64,000 nt of DNA, from contig CAXXXY010000011.1 in the NCBI GenBank assembly GCA_963667515.2, forward strand, positions 62,001 through 126,000. Direction: 5' to 3'. Source of the DNA: VYDC01 sp963667515 (lineage in GTDB: Bacteria > Chloroflexota > Dehalococcoidia > UBA2979). The position numbers and the translations under genes were made by a program. Of the stretch, positions 26,442 to 35,701 are shown one piece after another (position 1 is the first letter of the stretch; each line of letters starts with the position of its first letter). The notes under the pieces were generated by a model. The model was given only the letters and a program-made list of their open reading frames with translations. It did not search any database and had not been told where the DNA came from.

Positions 26442-27491
26442 TGTACTACCCAGGAAGGTTGTTCACAGGCGGGAGGCGGGGACGGCCCCGCCGACGCCGC
26501 CGTGCGGTCGGCGGTGATTGTAGCGGTAGAGCCAGCGTGGGAGCTGGCGCAGCCGCTCGGCGTTGGAGCGGTAGGGGCGGGCGTAGGCCCACTCGTTCTG
26601 CAGGATCTGGATGAAACGCTCGGCTTTGCCGTTCGTCTGCGGGCGGTAGGGCCGCGTGTGCGACAGCCGCACGTCTGCGGCAGCGGCGGCGCCGTGGAAG
26701 CTGCGGGCGACGGTGTAGGCCTTCGCGTTGTCGGTCAGGACCCGGCGCACGCGCACGCCACGCCGGCGGAAGGCCGCGAGCGCCTGCTCGAGGAAGGCGG
26801 CGCAGCTCGCGCCACGCTCGTCGGGCAGGACGGAGACGTAGGCGTAACGGCTGTGGTCGTCGACGGCGACGTGTAGGTACTCCAGCCCCAGCGAACGCCG
26901 CGAATGCGGCCCGGAGCGCGTCTCGGCGAAGCCAGGCGCCATTCGCTTGCCGCCGCCCTCGGGGACGCGCCCGAGCTTCTTCACGTCGAGATGCAGCAGG
27001 TCGCCGGGGGCGTCGTGCTCGTAGCGGACCGGCTCCCGGGTGACGCGGTGCAGGCGGTCGAGCCGGTTGAGGCCGCGGCGCCGCAGCACGGCGTAGACCG
27101 TGGAGCGGGCGACCCCGAGCGCCCACTGGATGCGATGCGGCCCGAATCCCTGCGTGCGTCGCACGGCGCAGATGCGTCGCTCCAGCTCGGGCGGCGTGCG
27201 CCGGGGATGCGCGCGCGGGGCGGAGCTGCGGTCCTCGAGCCCTGCCGCTCCCTCCGCCCGGAAGCGCCCCAGCCACTTGGCAACGGTGTGGCGGGAGACG
27301 CGGAAGTGGCGAGCGACCTCAGCCTGGGGCCAGCCGGCGTCCACTTCCAGCACGAGCTCGAGTCGGGTCAGCGGCGTCAGCCGCGCGTTACGATGGGCCA
27401 TGAGGGTGTCCTCTCCTCCCTACTGCCGTGCTGTCACACACAGCAGCGGGCGAGGCCCCTCATCCTGTCAACAACCTACGTGGGAACTACA
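26442..27491 (-). mobile_element. IS481-family insertion sequence, copy 1 (1050 bp)
   Basis: Ends read TGTACTACCCAGGAAGG on the left and, inverted, TGTAGTTCCCACGTAGG on the right: imperfect terminal inverted repeats of ~28 bp. The element is flanked by CCTAGC at 26436-26441 and 27492-27497, a 6-bp target duplication containing the fur-type gene's TAG. It carries one transposase gene. It differs from copies 2 and 3 by only a few bases. Confidence 0.95.
26463..27401 (-). CDS. IS481-family transposase, copy 1
   Basis: A 312-residue DDE transposase. The N-terminal helix-turn-helix (QAEVARHFRVSRHTVAKWLG) is followed by an rve/integrase core with acidic residues at LLHLDVKK (Asp139), VLTDNAKAY (Asp224) and TNGKAERF (Glu261). 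It is identical to the other two copies except Leu instead of Arg at residue 18 as far as I could compare. A GAGGAGAGG ribosome-binding site precedes the ATG. The frame is intact, so it is probably active. Confidence 0.95.
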   Translation of the reverse strand: MAHRNARLTPLTRLELVLEVDAGWPQAEVARHFRVSRHTVAKWLGRFRAEGAAGLEDRSSAPRAHPRRTPPELERRICAVRRTQGFGPHRIQWALGVARSTVYAVLRRRGLNRLDRLHRVTREPVRYEHDAPGDLLHLDVKKLGRVPEGGGKRMAPGFAETRSGPHSRRSLGLEYLHVAVDDHSRYAYVSVLPDERGASCAAFLEQALAAFRRRGVRVRRVLTDNAKAYTVARSFHGAAAAADVRLSHTRPYRPQTNGKAERFIQILQNEWAYARPYRSNAERLRQLPRWLYRYNHRRPHGGVGGAVPASRL

Positions 27492-27500
27492 CCTAGCCTC

Positions 27501-27649
27501 GCCGCTCTGCCGCTCTGCCGCTCTGCCGCTCTGCGGCTCTGCCGCTCTGCGGCTCTGCCGCTCCGCCGCTCTGCCGCTCTGCCGCTCTGCCGCTCTGCGG
27601 CTCTGCCGCTCTGCGGCTCTGCCGCTCCGCCGCTCTGCCGCTCTGCCGC
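27501..27649. repeat. 8-bp minisatellite with 64-bp higher-order unit
   Basis: About 18 copies of an 8-bp unit begin 4 bp after the IS target duplication. Three unit types occur: A = GCCGCTCT, B = GCGGCTCT, C = GCCGCTCC. The order is AAAABABC (27501-27564), AAAABABC (27565-27628), then AA and a partial unit. The exact repetition of the eight-unit block points to a recent 64-bp duplication. It lies in the leader region of the metal-importer operon. Confidence 0.9.
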
Positions 27650-27768
27650 GCCCGACCCGCCCCGCCTCGCGCCGCTTGCGAGGCCAGTCGAGACCTCGTA
27701 TCGTTCCAGCCGCGCGCCGATACTTCATCTCAGTAAGCATCTCGGTAGGCAAGCACGATGGGGGCAGC

Positions 27769-28848
27769 GTGCGGGATGCGGCCGGAGTGGTGGCCCGGAC
27801 GGCGGCCAGGGCGCCGGCCGGCGCCGAGTCGCACCCTGCCCCGCGGCGCCGCATCCGCACGACCGCGTGGCTCGGCGCGCTCACGATGCTTGCGGGGCTC
27901 GTCCTCGCGGCCTGCGGCGACGGCGACGGGCCGAGCGCCGGCGACGGGGCCGCCGAGCGCCCGCGCGTGGTCGCCACCACCGGCATCCTGCGCGAGTTCG
28001 CGGGGCGCGTCGCGGGCGAGGCGGCGAGCGTCACGGGCGTCATCCCGCCGGGGGTCGACCTGCACAGCTTCCAGCCCTCGACGGGCGTCGCGCGCGCGAT
28101 CGCCGAGGCCGACCTGCTGATCGTGAACGGCTACAACGCCGAGGCGGGGCTGCTCGAGATCGTGCTGGAGAACCGCGCGGGCAACGCGCCGATCGTCGTG
28201 GCTGCGGCGGGGCTCGCCGTCCTCGACGGCGCGGCCGCGGGCGATGGAGGCGCGGGCGCGCGCCCGCGCCCGTCCGAGGCGAGCTCGCTCGCCTCGGCTC
28301 CCGGCGATCCGCATCTCTGGCTCGACGCGGCGAACGCGATCCGCTACGTCGAGAACATCCGCGACGGCCTGGTCGCGGTCGACCCCGGCGGCCGCGCCGG
28401 TTACGAGTCGCGCGCCGCCGCCTACGTGGAGCGGCTGCGGGCGCTCGACGCCGACATGCGAGAGGCGGTGGCGCGGATCCCCGAGGAGCGCAGGAAGCTC
28501 GTCGTCTTCCACGATGCCTTCCGCTACTTCGCAGCCGCCTACGGGCTGGAGCTGGCGGCGGCCGTGCTGCCAAGCAGCGCGGGGCAGGAGCCCTCGGCGG
28601 CCGACGTGGCGGCGATCGTGAAGGCGGTGCGCGAGGCAGCGGTGCCCGCCGTCTATGCGGAGCCGCAGTTCGACGCGGGGGTGCTGGAGCTGGTGGCCGA
28701 GGAGTCGGGGGCGCGCGTGCTCACTCTCTACAGCGGCGCCTTCGACGCCGGAGATCGCGGCACGGGCGGCGCGCCGGCCGTCGACAGCTACGAGGCTATG
28801 ATGCGCGCCAACGCCGCCGCGCTCCTCGACGGCCTCGGCGGCGAGTAG
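27769..28848 (+). CDS. znuA: Metal ABC transporter substrate-binding lipoprotein (ZnuA/TroA family)
   Basis: A 359-residue protein with a lipoprotein signal (hydrophobic stretch ending LAGLVLAACGDG; Cys acylation site). The cluster A-1 metal-binding fold shows metal-ligand candidates His in GVDLHSFQPS, His in GDPHLWLD, His in VVFHDAFRYF and a late Glu/Asp region (YAEPQFDAG). It captures Zn2+ or Mn2+ outside the membrane. GTG at 27769 follows GGGGG; a longer upstream frame runs into the minisatellite and is not credible. Confidence 0.88.
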   Translation: MRDAAGVVARTAARAPAGAESHPAPRRRIRTTAWLGALTMLAGLVLAACGDGDGPSAGDGAAERPRVVATTGILREFAGRVAGEAASVTGVIPPGVDLHSFQPSTGVARAIAEADLLIVNGYNAEAGLLEIVLENRAGNAPIVVAAAGLAVLDGAAAGDGGAGARPRPSEASSLASAPGDPHLWLDAANAIRYVENIRDGLVAVDPGGRAGYESRAAAYVERLRALDADMREAVARIPEERRKLVVFHDAFRYFAAAYGLELAAAVLPSSAGQEPSAADVAAIVKAVREAAVPAVYAEPQFDAGVLELVAEESGARVLTLYSGAFDAGDRGTGGAPAVDSYEAMMRANAAALLDGLGGE

Positions 28849-28929
28849 CGATGCCCACGACGGCGCTCTGATGACGGCGAGCGATGGCGGTGCTGCGCTG
28901 ACGGCGTCGCACACCACGGCAGGAGTGCG

Positions 28930-30099
<1,170 letters not shown>

Positions 30100-30148
30100 C
30101 GCGCAGCGGCGGAGCCGCCCCGATGCCTCCCAGCGGCCGAGCCTCACC

Positions 30149-31066
30149 GTGACGGAGGTCCTCGACTGGCTCGTCGACCCCTACCGCTTCGAGTTCATGC
30201 GGCGCGCGCTGGCGGCGCTCGCGCTCACCAGCGTGGTCGGCGCGGTGGTGGGCGCCTTCGTCGTGAACAAGGGGCTCGCCTTCTCGGGCGACGCGCTGGC
30301 GCACGCGACGCTGGCCGGCGTCGCCGTGGCCTTCGTCTCCGGCGCGAACGTGAGCGCGGGCGCGCTGATCGCGGCGGTGCTCACGGCCCTCGGCATCGGC
30401 TGGACCGAGCGCCGCGCGCGCGTCTCCTACGACACGGCGATCGGCGTCGCCTTCGTCGCGATGTTCGCGGTCGGCCTGCTGGTGCTCTCCCGCCGCGCGA
30501 GCTACACGCCGGACCTCTTCTCGTTCGTCTTCGGCGACATCCTCGGCATCTCGCAGGCCGATCTGCTGGGCGCCGCGCTGCTGGCGGCGGTGGTCCTGCT
30601 CTTCGTCGCGGCGTTCTACCGGGAGCTGCTCTTCGTCGCCTACGACCCGGCGATGGCGGCGGCCTCGGGGGTGCCGGTGGCGCCGTTCCAGTACGCGCTG
30701 CTGGTGCTGATCGCGGTGGCGGTGGTGGTGGCGCTGAAGGCGATCGGCATCGTACTGGTGAACGCGATGCTGATCGTGCCGGCGGCGACGGCGGGCCTGC
30801 TGGTGCGCCGCATGCCCGCGATCATGGCGCTGGGCGCGGCGCTGGGCCTCGCCTCGTCGGTGGTCGGGCTGCACCTCTCGTTCTACGCCGACGTCTCGGC
30901 GAGCGCCGCCGTGGTGCTGACGGCGTGCGCGCTCTTCGCCGCGGCGCTCGTGCTCGCCTCGCGGGTCGGTGTGCGGCTGCCGCCGGCCGGCGCGGCGAGC
31001 GGCGCCGCGGGCGCCCCACGGCCGGAGCCGGCCCGCCCCGGCGCGCCTGCCGAGCCGCCCGCGTAG
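30149..31066 (+). CDS. znuB: Metal ABC transporter permease (ZnuB/MntB family, ABC-3)
   Basis: A 305-residue membrane protein with about eight hydrophobic helices and the ABC-3 family pattern: VVGAFVVNKGLAFSGDALAH, SRRASYTPDLFSFVFGDILG, and ALKAIGIVLVNAMLIVPAAT. It forms the channel of the metal importer. GTG at 30149 is 49 bp after the ATPase stop on the same strand, completing the operon. Confidence 0.92.
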   Translation: MTEVLDWLVDPYRFEFMRRALAALALTSVVGAVVGAFVVNKGLAFSGDALAHATLAGVAVAFVSGANVSAGALIAAVLTALGIGWTERRARVSYDTAIGVAFVAMFAVGLLVLSRRASYTPDLFSFVFGDILGISQADLLGAALLAAVVLLFVAAFYRELLFVAYDPAMAAASGVPVAPFQYALLVLIAVAVVVALKAIGIVLVNAMLIVPAATAGLLVRRMPAIMALGAALGLASSVVGLHLSFYADVSASAAVVLTACALFAAALVLASRVGVRLPPAGAASGAAGAPRPEPARPGAPAEPPA

Positions 31067-31267
31067 CCGCGAGGCGCCGCCCGCCTCTGCCCCGAGAGGC
31101 GCCCTCGGCGCCGGCCGCGGCGCCGCCCGGCACTTCCACGTACGCGGGGGTTGCGCCACGCTCGATCGCCCGGCGGCGCCGAGGGCGGCGATACGCTGGA
31201 TCGACGGGATCGAGCTGCAGCGGGCCGCGCGACCCACACGCGCCGCCCCGGGGACGGAAGCGAGCGC

Positions 31268-32755
31268 ATGCCGGACGATCCGGCCGCCCCACGCCCGACG
31301 CGCGCCGCCAAGAGCGAGCGCCCCGATGTCGATCGCAAGGCGCGGCTGCGCATCCCCGCGCAGCTCCCCGCCAAGCAGCCCTCGGGCGAGCGCGTGGGCA
31401 ACTGGGACGAGGTCTACGCGCTCTTCGATCCCGACTTCGCGGCGATCGAGGCGGAGCGCTGCATCCAGTGCCCCGCCGCCCCCTGCCAGAAGGCGTGCCC
31501 CGTCGGCAACGACATCCCCGCGGCGCTGTGGCTGCTGGAGCAGGGCGACATCGACGGCGCCGCCAACCTCTTCCGCGACACCAGCGAGCTGCCCGAGATG
31601 TGCGGGCGGCTCTGCCCGCAGGAGCGACTCTGCGAGGGCCACTGCGTCGTCGGGAAGAACGCGGCGCCCGTCGCGATCGGCAAGCTCGAGACCTTCATCA
31701 CGGAGCGGCAGCGCACGCACGGCACGCTGCCCGCGCCCGCACGTGAGGCCTCGAGCGGCAAGAGCGTCGCCGTCGTCGGGAGCGGGCCCGCGGGCATCGC
31801 CTGCGGCGAGCGGCTGGCGCGGCGCGGGCACCGCGTCGTCATCTACGACGCGTGGCCGGAGCCGGGCGGCATCCTGCTCTACGGCATCCCCAACTTCAAG
31901 CAGAACAAGCCCGCCGTGGAGCGCAAGTTCCGCGAGCTGGAGGCGCTGGGCATCGAGGTCGTGACGGGCACCCACATCGGCCGCGACATCCCCTTCGAGC
32001 GGCTGGCGAGCGACTTCGACGCGGTGTTCCTCGCGACCGGCGCCCCCATCGGCGCCCGCCTCGGCATCGAGCACGAGGAGGCGCCCGGCGTCTTCGAGGC
32101 GACGGAGTTCCTGGTGCGCGCCAACCTGCCGCCCGAGCAGCGGCCGCCCGGGCTGCGCGATCCGCTGCCCGCCGTGCGGCAGGTGGTGGTCGTGGGCGGC
32201 GGCGACACCTCGATGGACTGCGTGCGCTCCGCGGCGCGGCTGGGCGCCGAGCGCGTGACGCTGGTCTACCGCCGCACCGAGGCCGAGATGCAGGGCCGCG
32301 CCGAGGAGCGGCAGCACGCGAGCGAGGAGGGCGTGATGACGCGCTACCTCACGACGCCGCTGGCCGTGCTCGTCGACGAGGCGGGGCGCACGAGCGGGCT
32401 GCGCTGCCAGCGCATGACGCTGGGCGAGCCCGACGACACGGGCCGCGCACGGCCCGAGGTGGTCGAGGGCTCCGAGTTCGACCTGGAGGCGGACGCGATC
32501 GTGGTGGCGATCGGCTACAACGTCGACCCCGCGTGGGGCGAGGAGGCGGCCGGCGTCGAGCGCGACCGCTGGGACCGCTTCGTCGTCGACCCGGAGACGA
32601 TGCGCACCAGCCGACCCGGCATCTTCGCGGGCGGCGACGACGTGAACGGCGCCGACCTCGTCGTGACGGCGCTCGACCACGGCCACCTCGCCGCCGACGG
32701 CATCCACGACTACCTCACGACCGGCGAGTGGCCGACGGGGGTGCCGCTGCGCTAG
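31268..32755 (+). CDS. GltD-like NAD(P)-dependent oxidoreductase (glutamate synthase small-subunit family)
   Basis: A 495-residue protein with an N-terminal cluster-binding domain (CIQCPAAPCQKACPVGNDIP, then CGRLCPQERLCEGHC) and two nucleotide-binding folds: FAD at VAVVGSGPAGIACGERLARR and NAD(P) at VVVVGGGDTSMDCVRSA. The final FAD motif is GIFAGGDDVNGADLVVTA. This is the plan of GltD and related electron-transfer flavoproteins. No large gltB subunit is next to it, so it may supply reducing power to another enzyme or work as a standalone glutamate synthase-like protein. ATG at 31268. Confidence 0.88.
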   Translation: MPDDPAAPRPTRAAKSERPDVDRKARLRIPAQLPAKQPSGERVGNWDEVYALFDPDFAAIEAERCIQCPAAPCQKACPVGNDIPAALWLLEQGDIDGAANLFRDTSELPEMCGRLCPQERLCEGHCVVGKNAAPVAIGKLETFITERQRTHGTLPAPAREASSGKSVAVVGSGPAGIACGERLARRGHRVVIYDAWPEPGGILLYGIPNFKQNKPAVERKFRELEALGIEVVTGTHIGRDIPFERLASDFDAVFLATGAPIGARLGIEHEEAPGVFEATEFLVRANLPPEQRPPGLRDPLPAVRQVVVVGGGDTSMDCVRSAARLGAERVTLVYRRTEAEMQGRAEERQHASEEGVMTRYLTTPLAVLVDEAGRTSGLRCQRMTLGEPDDTGRARPEVVEGSEFDLEADAIVVAIGYNVDPAWGEEAAGVERDRWDRFVVDPETMRTSRPGIFAGGDDVNGADLVVTALDHGHLAADGIHDYLTTGEWPTGVPLR

Positions 32756-32764
32756 CTCCCTGGG

Positions 32765-32832
32765 TCGAGCGACGCGCTCGCTCGCGCTCGTGGCGGCCCC
32801 GTGGGTGGAGCGGAACGCTCGCTCGCGCTCGC
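32765..32832. repeat. Two short direct repeats of the AGCGGAACGCT family
   Basis: Two near-copies of a ~28-bp sequence, one starting GGTCGAGCGACGCGCTCGCT and one GGTGGAGCGGAACGCTCGCT, occupy the 138-bp gap after the GltD-like gene. They resemble the repeat pair at 12.3-12.5 kb. Confidence 0.6.
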
Positions 32833-32893
32833 GCGGGGCCTCGATCCGCGTCTACCCTCGGCGAAGCCCGCGGCAGCGCACGGGGGAGGCGCC

Positions 32894-33340
32894 GTGGCCG
32901 AGAAGCGCGACTTCTTCGCTCTGCGGCGCGGCGACGTGCTGGGGCCGTTCGACGCGCGGCTGGACGCGTCCGACGCGCGCGCCTACCTGGACGCCACCGC
33001 GGCGCTGCCCCCCGCCACCGAGGCCGGTGGCGCGACGCCCGGCGCGTGGCTGCCCCCGCTCCAGCTCGGCGCGCTGCTCATCGAGAAGCTGATTGAGGCG
33101 ATCGAGATCCCGCCCGGCCTCGTGCACACCGGCCAGAGCCTCGAGTTCTTGCGCGCAGTGGCCCCCGGCACCGAGCTGACCGCGGAGCTGCGCGTCGCGC
33201 AGCTCTCGGAGCGGCGCGGCATCCGCATCGGCTCGGTGGAGCTGGAGCTGCGCGACCGGGACGGGCCCTGCGTGCGCGGCCGCGCCGGCGTGCTCGCGCC
33301 GCTGCCGGGCGCCGCGGGCGCCGGCGTCGAGCAGGCGTGA
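32894..33340 (+). CDS. MaoC-like hotdog protein, N-terminal-type (FAS1-like dehydratase subunit)
   Basis: A 148-residue hotdog-fold protein with the opening of MaoC-N-type dehydratase subunits (LDASDARAYLDAT) and LVHTGQSLEFLRAVAPGTEL. It lacks the catalytic Asp/His hydratase motif, which is in the next gene. Such paired small subunits form heterodimeric (R)-specific hydratases. GTG at 32894 follows GGGGGAGG. Its stop overlaps the GTG of the next gene by 4 bp. Confidence 0.78.
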   Translation: MAEKRDFFALRRGDVLGPFDARLDASDARAYLDATAALPPATEAGGATPGAWLPPLQLGALLIEKLIEAIEIPPGLVHTGQSLEFLRAVAPGTELTAELRVAQLSERRGIRIGSVELELRDRDGPCVRGRAGVLAPLPGAAGAGVEQA

Positions 33341-33750
33341 GCGCGCCGAGGCCGGACGGGGCGCCGAGTGGGGCGCCGGACGTCGCGCCGCTGACGAGGC
33401 GCATCGACCAGGCGCTGGTCGACCGCTACGCCGCCGCCGCGCGCGACCCGAACCCGATCCACCGCGACACCGTCGAGGCGCGGGAGGGGCCCTACGGCCG
33501 CCCGATCGCGCACGGCATGCTGGTGCTCGCGCTCGTCTCGGAGGCGATGACGGCGGCCTTCGGCGAGCGCTGGGCCGCGGGCGGCGTGCTCTCCGTGCGC
33601 TGGCGCGCGCCCGCGATCCCGCCCCTCGACGTCACGGCGAGCGCCGAGGCCACGGGCGCCGAGGACGGGCGGGCCCGCTACGCCGTGCGCTGCGAGAGCA
33701 CGGACGGCGAGCTGCTGCTCGACGGCACCGCCTCCGTGCCGCTCGCGTGA
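33337..33750 (+). CDS. MaoC-like dehydratase, catalytic subunit
   Basis: A 137-residue hotdog protein with the (R)-hydratase motif: AAAARDPNPIHRD (catalytic Asp and His) followed by YGRPIAHGMLVLALV. It should hydrate or dehydrate an acyl thioester, probably together with the preceding subunit. The arrangement mirrors two-subunit hydroxyacyl dehydratases such as mycobacterial HadAB. It overlaps both neighbours by 4 bp (GTGA), so all three hotdog genes are translationally coupled. Confidence 0.82.
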   Translation: MSAPRPDGAPSGAPDVAPLTRRIDQALVDRYAAAARDPNPIHRDTVEAREGPYGRPIAHGMLVLALVSEAMTAAFGERWAAGGVLSVRWRAPAIPPLDVTASAEATGAEDGRARYAVRCESTDGELLLDGTASVPLA

Positions 33751-34301
33751 GCGAGCGGGCCGGCGCGGGAGCAGCGTCGGGGGCCGCGCCCGCGCCGATC
33801 GACCCGCGGCTGCGCGCCCACTACTGCTTCGGCTGCGGCGAGCACAACCCGATCGGGCTGCGCCTCCGCTTCGAGCGCGACGGCGACGGCGTCGCGGCGT
33901 CCTACCACCCGCGCCGCGAGGACCAGGGCTTCCCCGGCCTCGTGCACGGCGGCCTGCTCTCGCTGCTGCTCGACGAGGCGATGGGCTGGGCGATGTACGC
34001 CGACGAGGTCTTCGCCGTGACCGCGCGCATGGAGACGCGCTTCCGCCGGCCGGTGCCGCTGGATCGCGCGCTGCTCGTGCGCGCGCGCATCCGCAGCCAG
34101 CGCGGGCGCCGGCTGGAGGTGGAGGCGGAGCTCTGCGACGCCGCCACCGACGCGCCCGCCGGCACGCCCATCGAGCCGCGGGCCGCCGCCGCGGGAGAGC
34201 TGCTGGCCGAGGCGAGCGGGCTCTTCGTGCGCATGTCGCCGGCGGAGGAGCGAGCGGCGCTCGCGCGCTTCCGCGAGTCGCGCGACGACGGCGCGGAGTA
34301 G
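33747..34301 (+). CDS. PaaI/4HBT-type hotdog thioesterase
   Basis: A 184-residue hotdog protein beginning with CFGCGEHNPIGLRLRF, a motif common in a subgroup of PaaI-like thioesterases. It continues with PGLVHGGLLSLLLDEAMGWA, which carries the usual catalytic HGG...DEA segment. It likely hydrolyses an acyl-CoA or acyl-ACP. Third gene of a hotdog operon; the shared operon suggests lipid or aromatic acyl-thioester metabolism, not more exactly defined. Confidence 0.82.
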   Translation: MSERAGAGAASGAAPAPIDPRLRAHYCFGCGEHNPIGLRLRFERDGDGVAASYHPRREDQGFPGLVHGGLLSLLLDEAMGWAMYADEVFAVTARMETRFRRPVPLDRALLVRARIRSQRGRRLEVEAELCDAATDAPAGTPIEPRAAAAGELLAEASGLFVRMSPAEERAALARFRESRDDGAE

Positions 34302-34318
34302 CGCTCGAGCGTCGGCGC

Positions 34319-35701
34319 TCAGCCGCCGGCGGGCGCGCGAGCCCGCTGCCGGGGGCGCATCGTCTCGCGCGCGAGCAGCAGGAAGAGCACCGTCGCGGCG
34401 GCGACGAGCGCGGCGTTCACGCCGAGCGCCCAGCCGAACGAGCTGCGGTCGGCGATCACGCCCAGCAGCGGCGGCCCGATCACGAAGCCGACGTCGCCGG
34501 CCGAGCGGTAGAGGCTCATCGCGAGGCCTCGCGCCTGCGCGGGCGCGATGTCGGCGACGTAGGCGGCCGGCGCCGGCCCCGCCATCGCCGAGGCGACCGA
34601 GAGCACGAGCGCCCCCAGCAGGAAGAGCGCGAGGCTGTTCGCGCCCGCGAAGATCAGCAGCCCGATCACCGTCGCGATCCCGCTGGGCACGATCACCGCG
34701 CGCCGCCCGAAGCGGTCGGCCGCGATCGCCGCGGGGCCGATCAGCACGAGGTTCACCAGCGACATGCCGGTGAAGACGGCGCCCAGCATGCCCGTCGACA
34801 TGTCGAGCCGCGAGTCCGCCAGCAGCGGCACGATCGTCTGCCGCCCGCCCGCGCGCGTGAAGAAGATCATCGCCGTCACGAAGGCGACCGCGACGAAGCT
34901 CCACGAGGCGAGCATCGCGAGCCACGGCCGACGCTCGGCCGCACGTGGCGCCACGGGCGCGCGCCGCGGCTCGGCGGGCGCGGCGCTCGCCGCCTCCAGA
35001 TCGCGGCGCCGCGAGGACGACGCGGGCGGCGGCGTGGGCGAAGCCGCGGGCGAGGGGGCGCTCGACGGGCGCACGCGCGTCTCGGGCAGCCGCCAGTACG
35101 AGTAGATCGCGGCGACGAGCGCGGCGACGCCCACCACGTAGAACGGCACGCGGAAGCCGTAGAGCTCGGCGAGGCTGCCGCCCACCGCGGGCCCGATCGA
35201 GACGCCGAGCAGCAGCGCGCCCTGGTTCGTCGCGATGAAGCGCGCGCGGTTCTGGTCCGTCGCGATGTCGATGAGGTAGGTGAGCGCCGCCACCATGTAC
35301 ATCGCCGAGCCCGCGCCCGCGACCGCGCGCGCCGCCAGCAGCTGCTCGATGTCCTGCGCGAGGCCCGAGCCCACCATCCCCACGGCCGTCACCACCGGCC
35401 CCCACACCAGCAGCATCCGCCGGCCGTGGCGGTCCGAGAACACGCCCAGCGGCACGTTGAGCACCAGCCGCGAGAGCGCGAACAGCGAGAGCGTGAGCCC
35501 GACGACGCCCGCCGAGACATCGAACTCGCGCGCGAACAGCGGGAGCACGGGGGCGATCACGCCCTGCCCCGCCGTGACCAGCACGGTGGAGATGCTGATC
35601 ATCAGCAGCCGCTCGTGCTCGCGGAGCGGGGCCAGCCAGGAGCGCAGCCCTCGCCAGAGCCAGGCGCCCGCCCCCGGGCGGCGGGCGCCGCCCAGTCTCA
35701 C
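34319..35701 (-). CDS. MFS transporter (multidrug-resistance type)
   Basis: A 460-residue, 12-TM MFS protein. The loop 2-3 motif is VFSDRHGRRMLL and the symmetric loop reads IAADRFGRRAVI. A Ser/Pro/Arg-rich cytoplasmic loop (~residues 210-260) divides the two halves. The protein opens with an amphipathic helix (RGLRSWLAPLREHERLLMIS). GTG at 35701 overlaps the alanine dehydrogenase stop by 4 bp, so the two are co-translated. The substrate is unknown; coupling to ald hints at amino-acid export, which is inference. Confidence 0.85.
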   Translation of the reverse strand: MRLGGARRPGAGAWLWRGLRSWLAPLREHERLLMISISTVLVTAGQGVIAPVLPLFAREFDVSAGVVGLTLSLFALSRLVLNVPLGVFSDRHGRRMLLVWGPVVTAVGMVGSGLAQDIEQLLAARAVAGAGSAMYMVAALTYLIDIATDQNRARFIATNQGALLLGVSIGPAVGGSLAELYGFRVPFYVVGVAALVAAIYSYWRLPETRVRPSSAPSPAASPTPPPASSSRRRDLEAASAAPAEPRRAPVAPRAAERRPWLAMLASWSFVAVAFVTAMIFFTRAGGRQTIVPLLADSRLDMSTGMLGAVFTGMSLVNLVLIGPAAIAADRFGRRAVIVPSGIATVIGLLIFAGANSLALFLLGALVLSVASAMAGPAPAAYVADIAPAQARGLAMSLYRSAGDVGFVIGPPLLGVIADRSSFGWALGVNAALVAAATVLFLLLARETMRPRQRARAPAGG

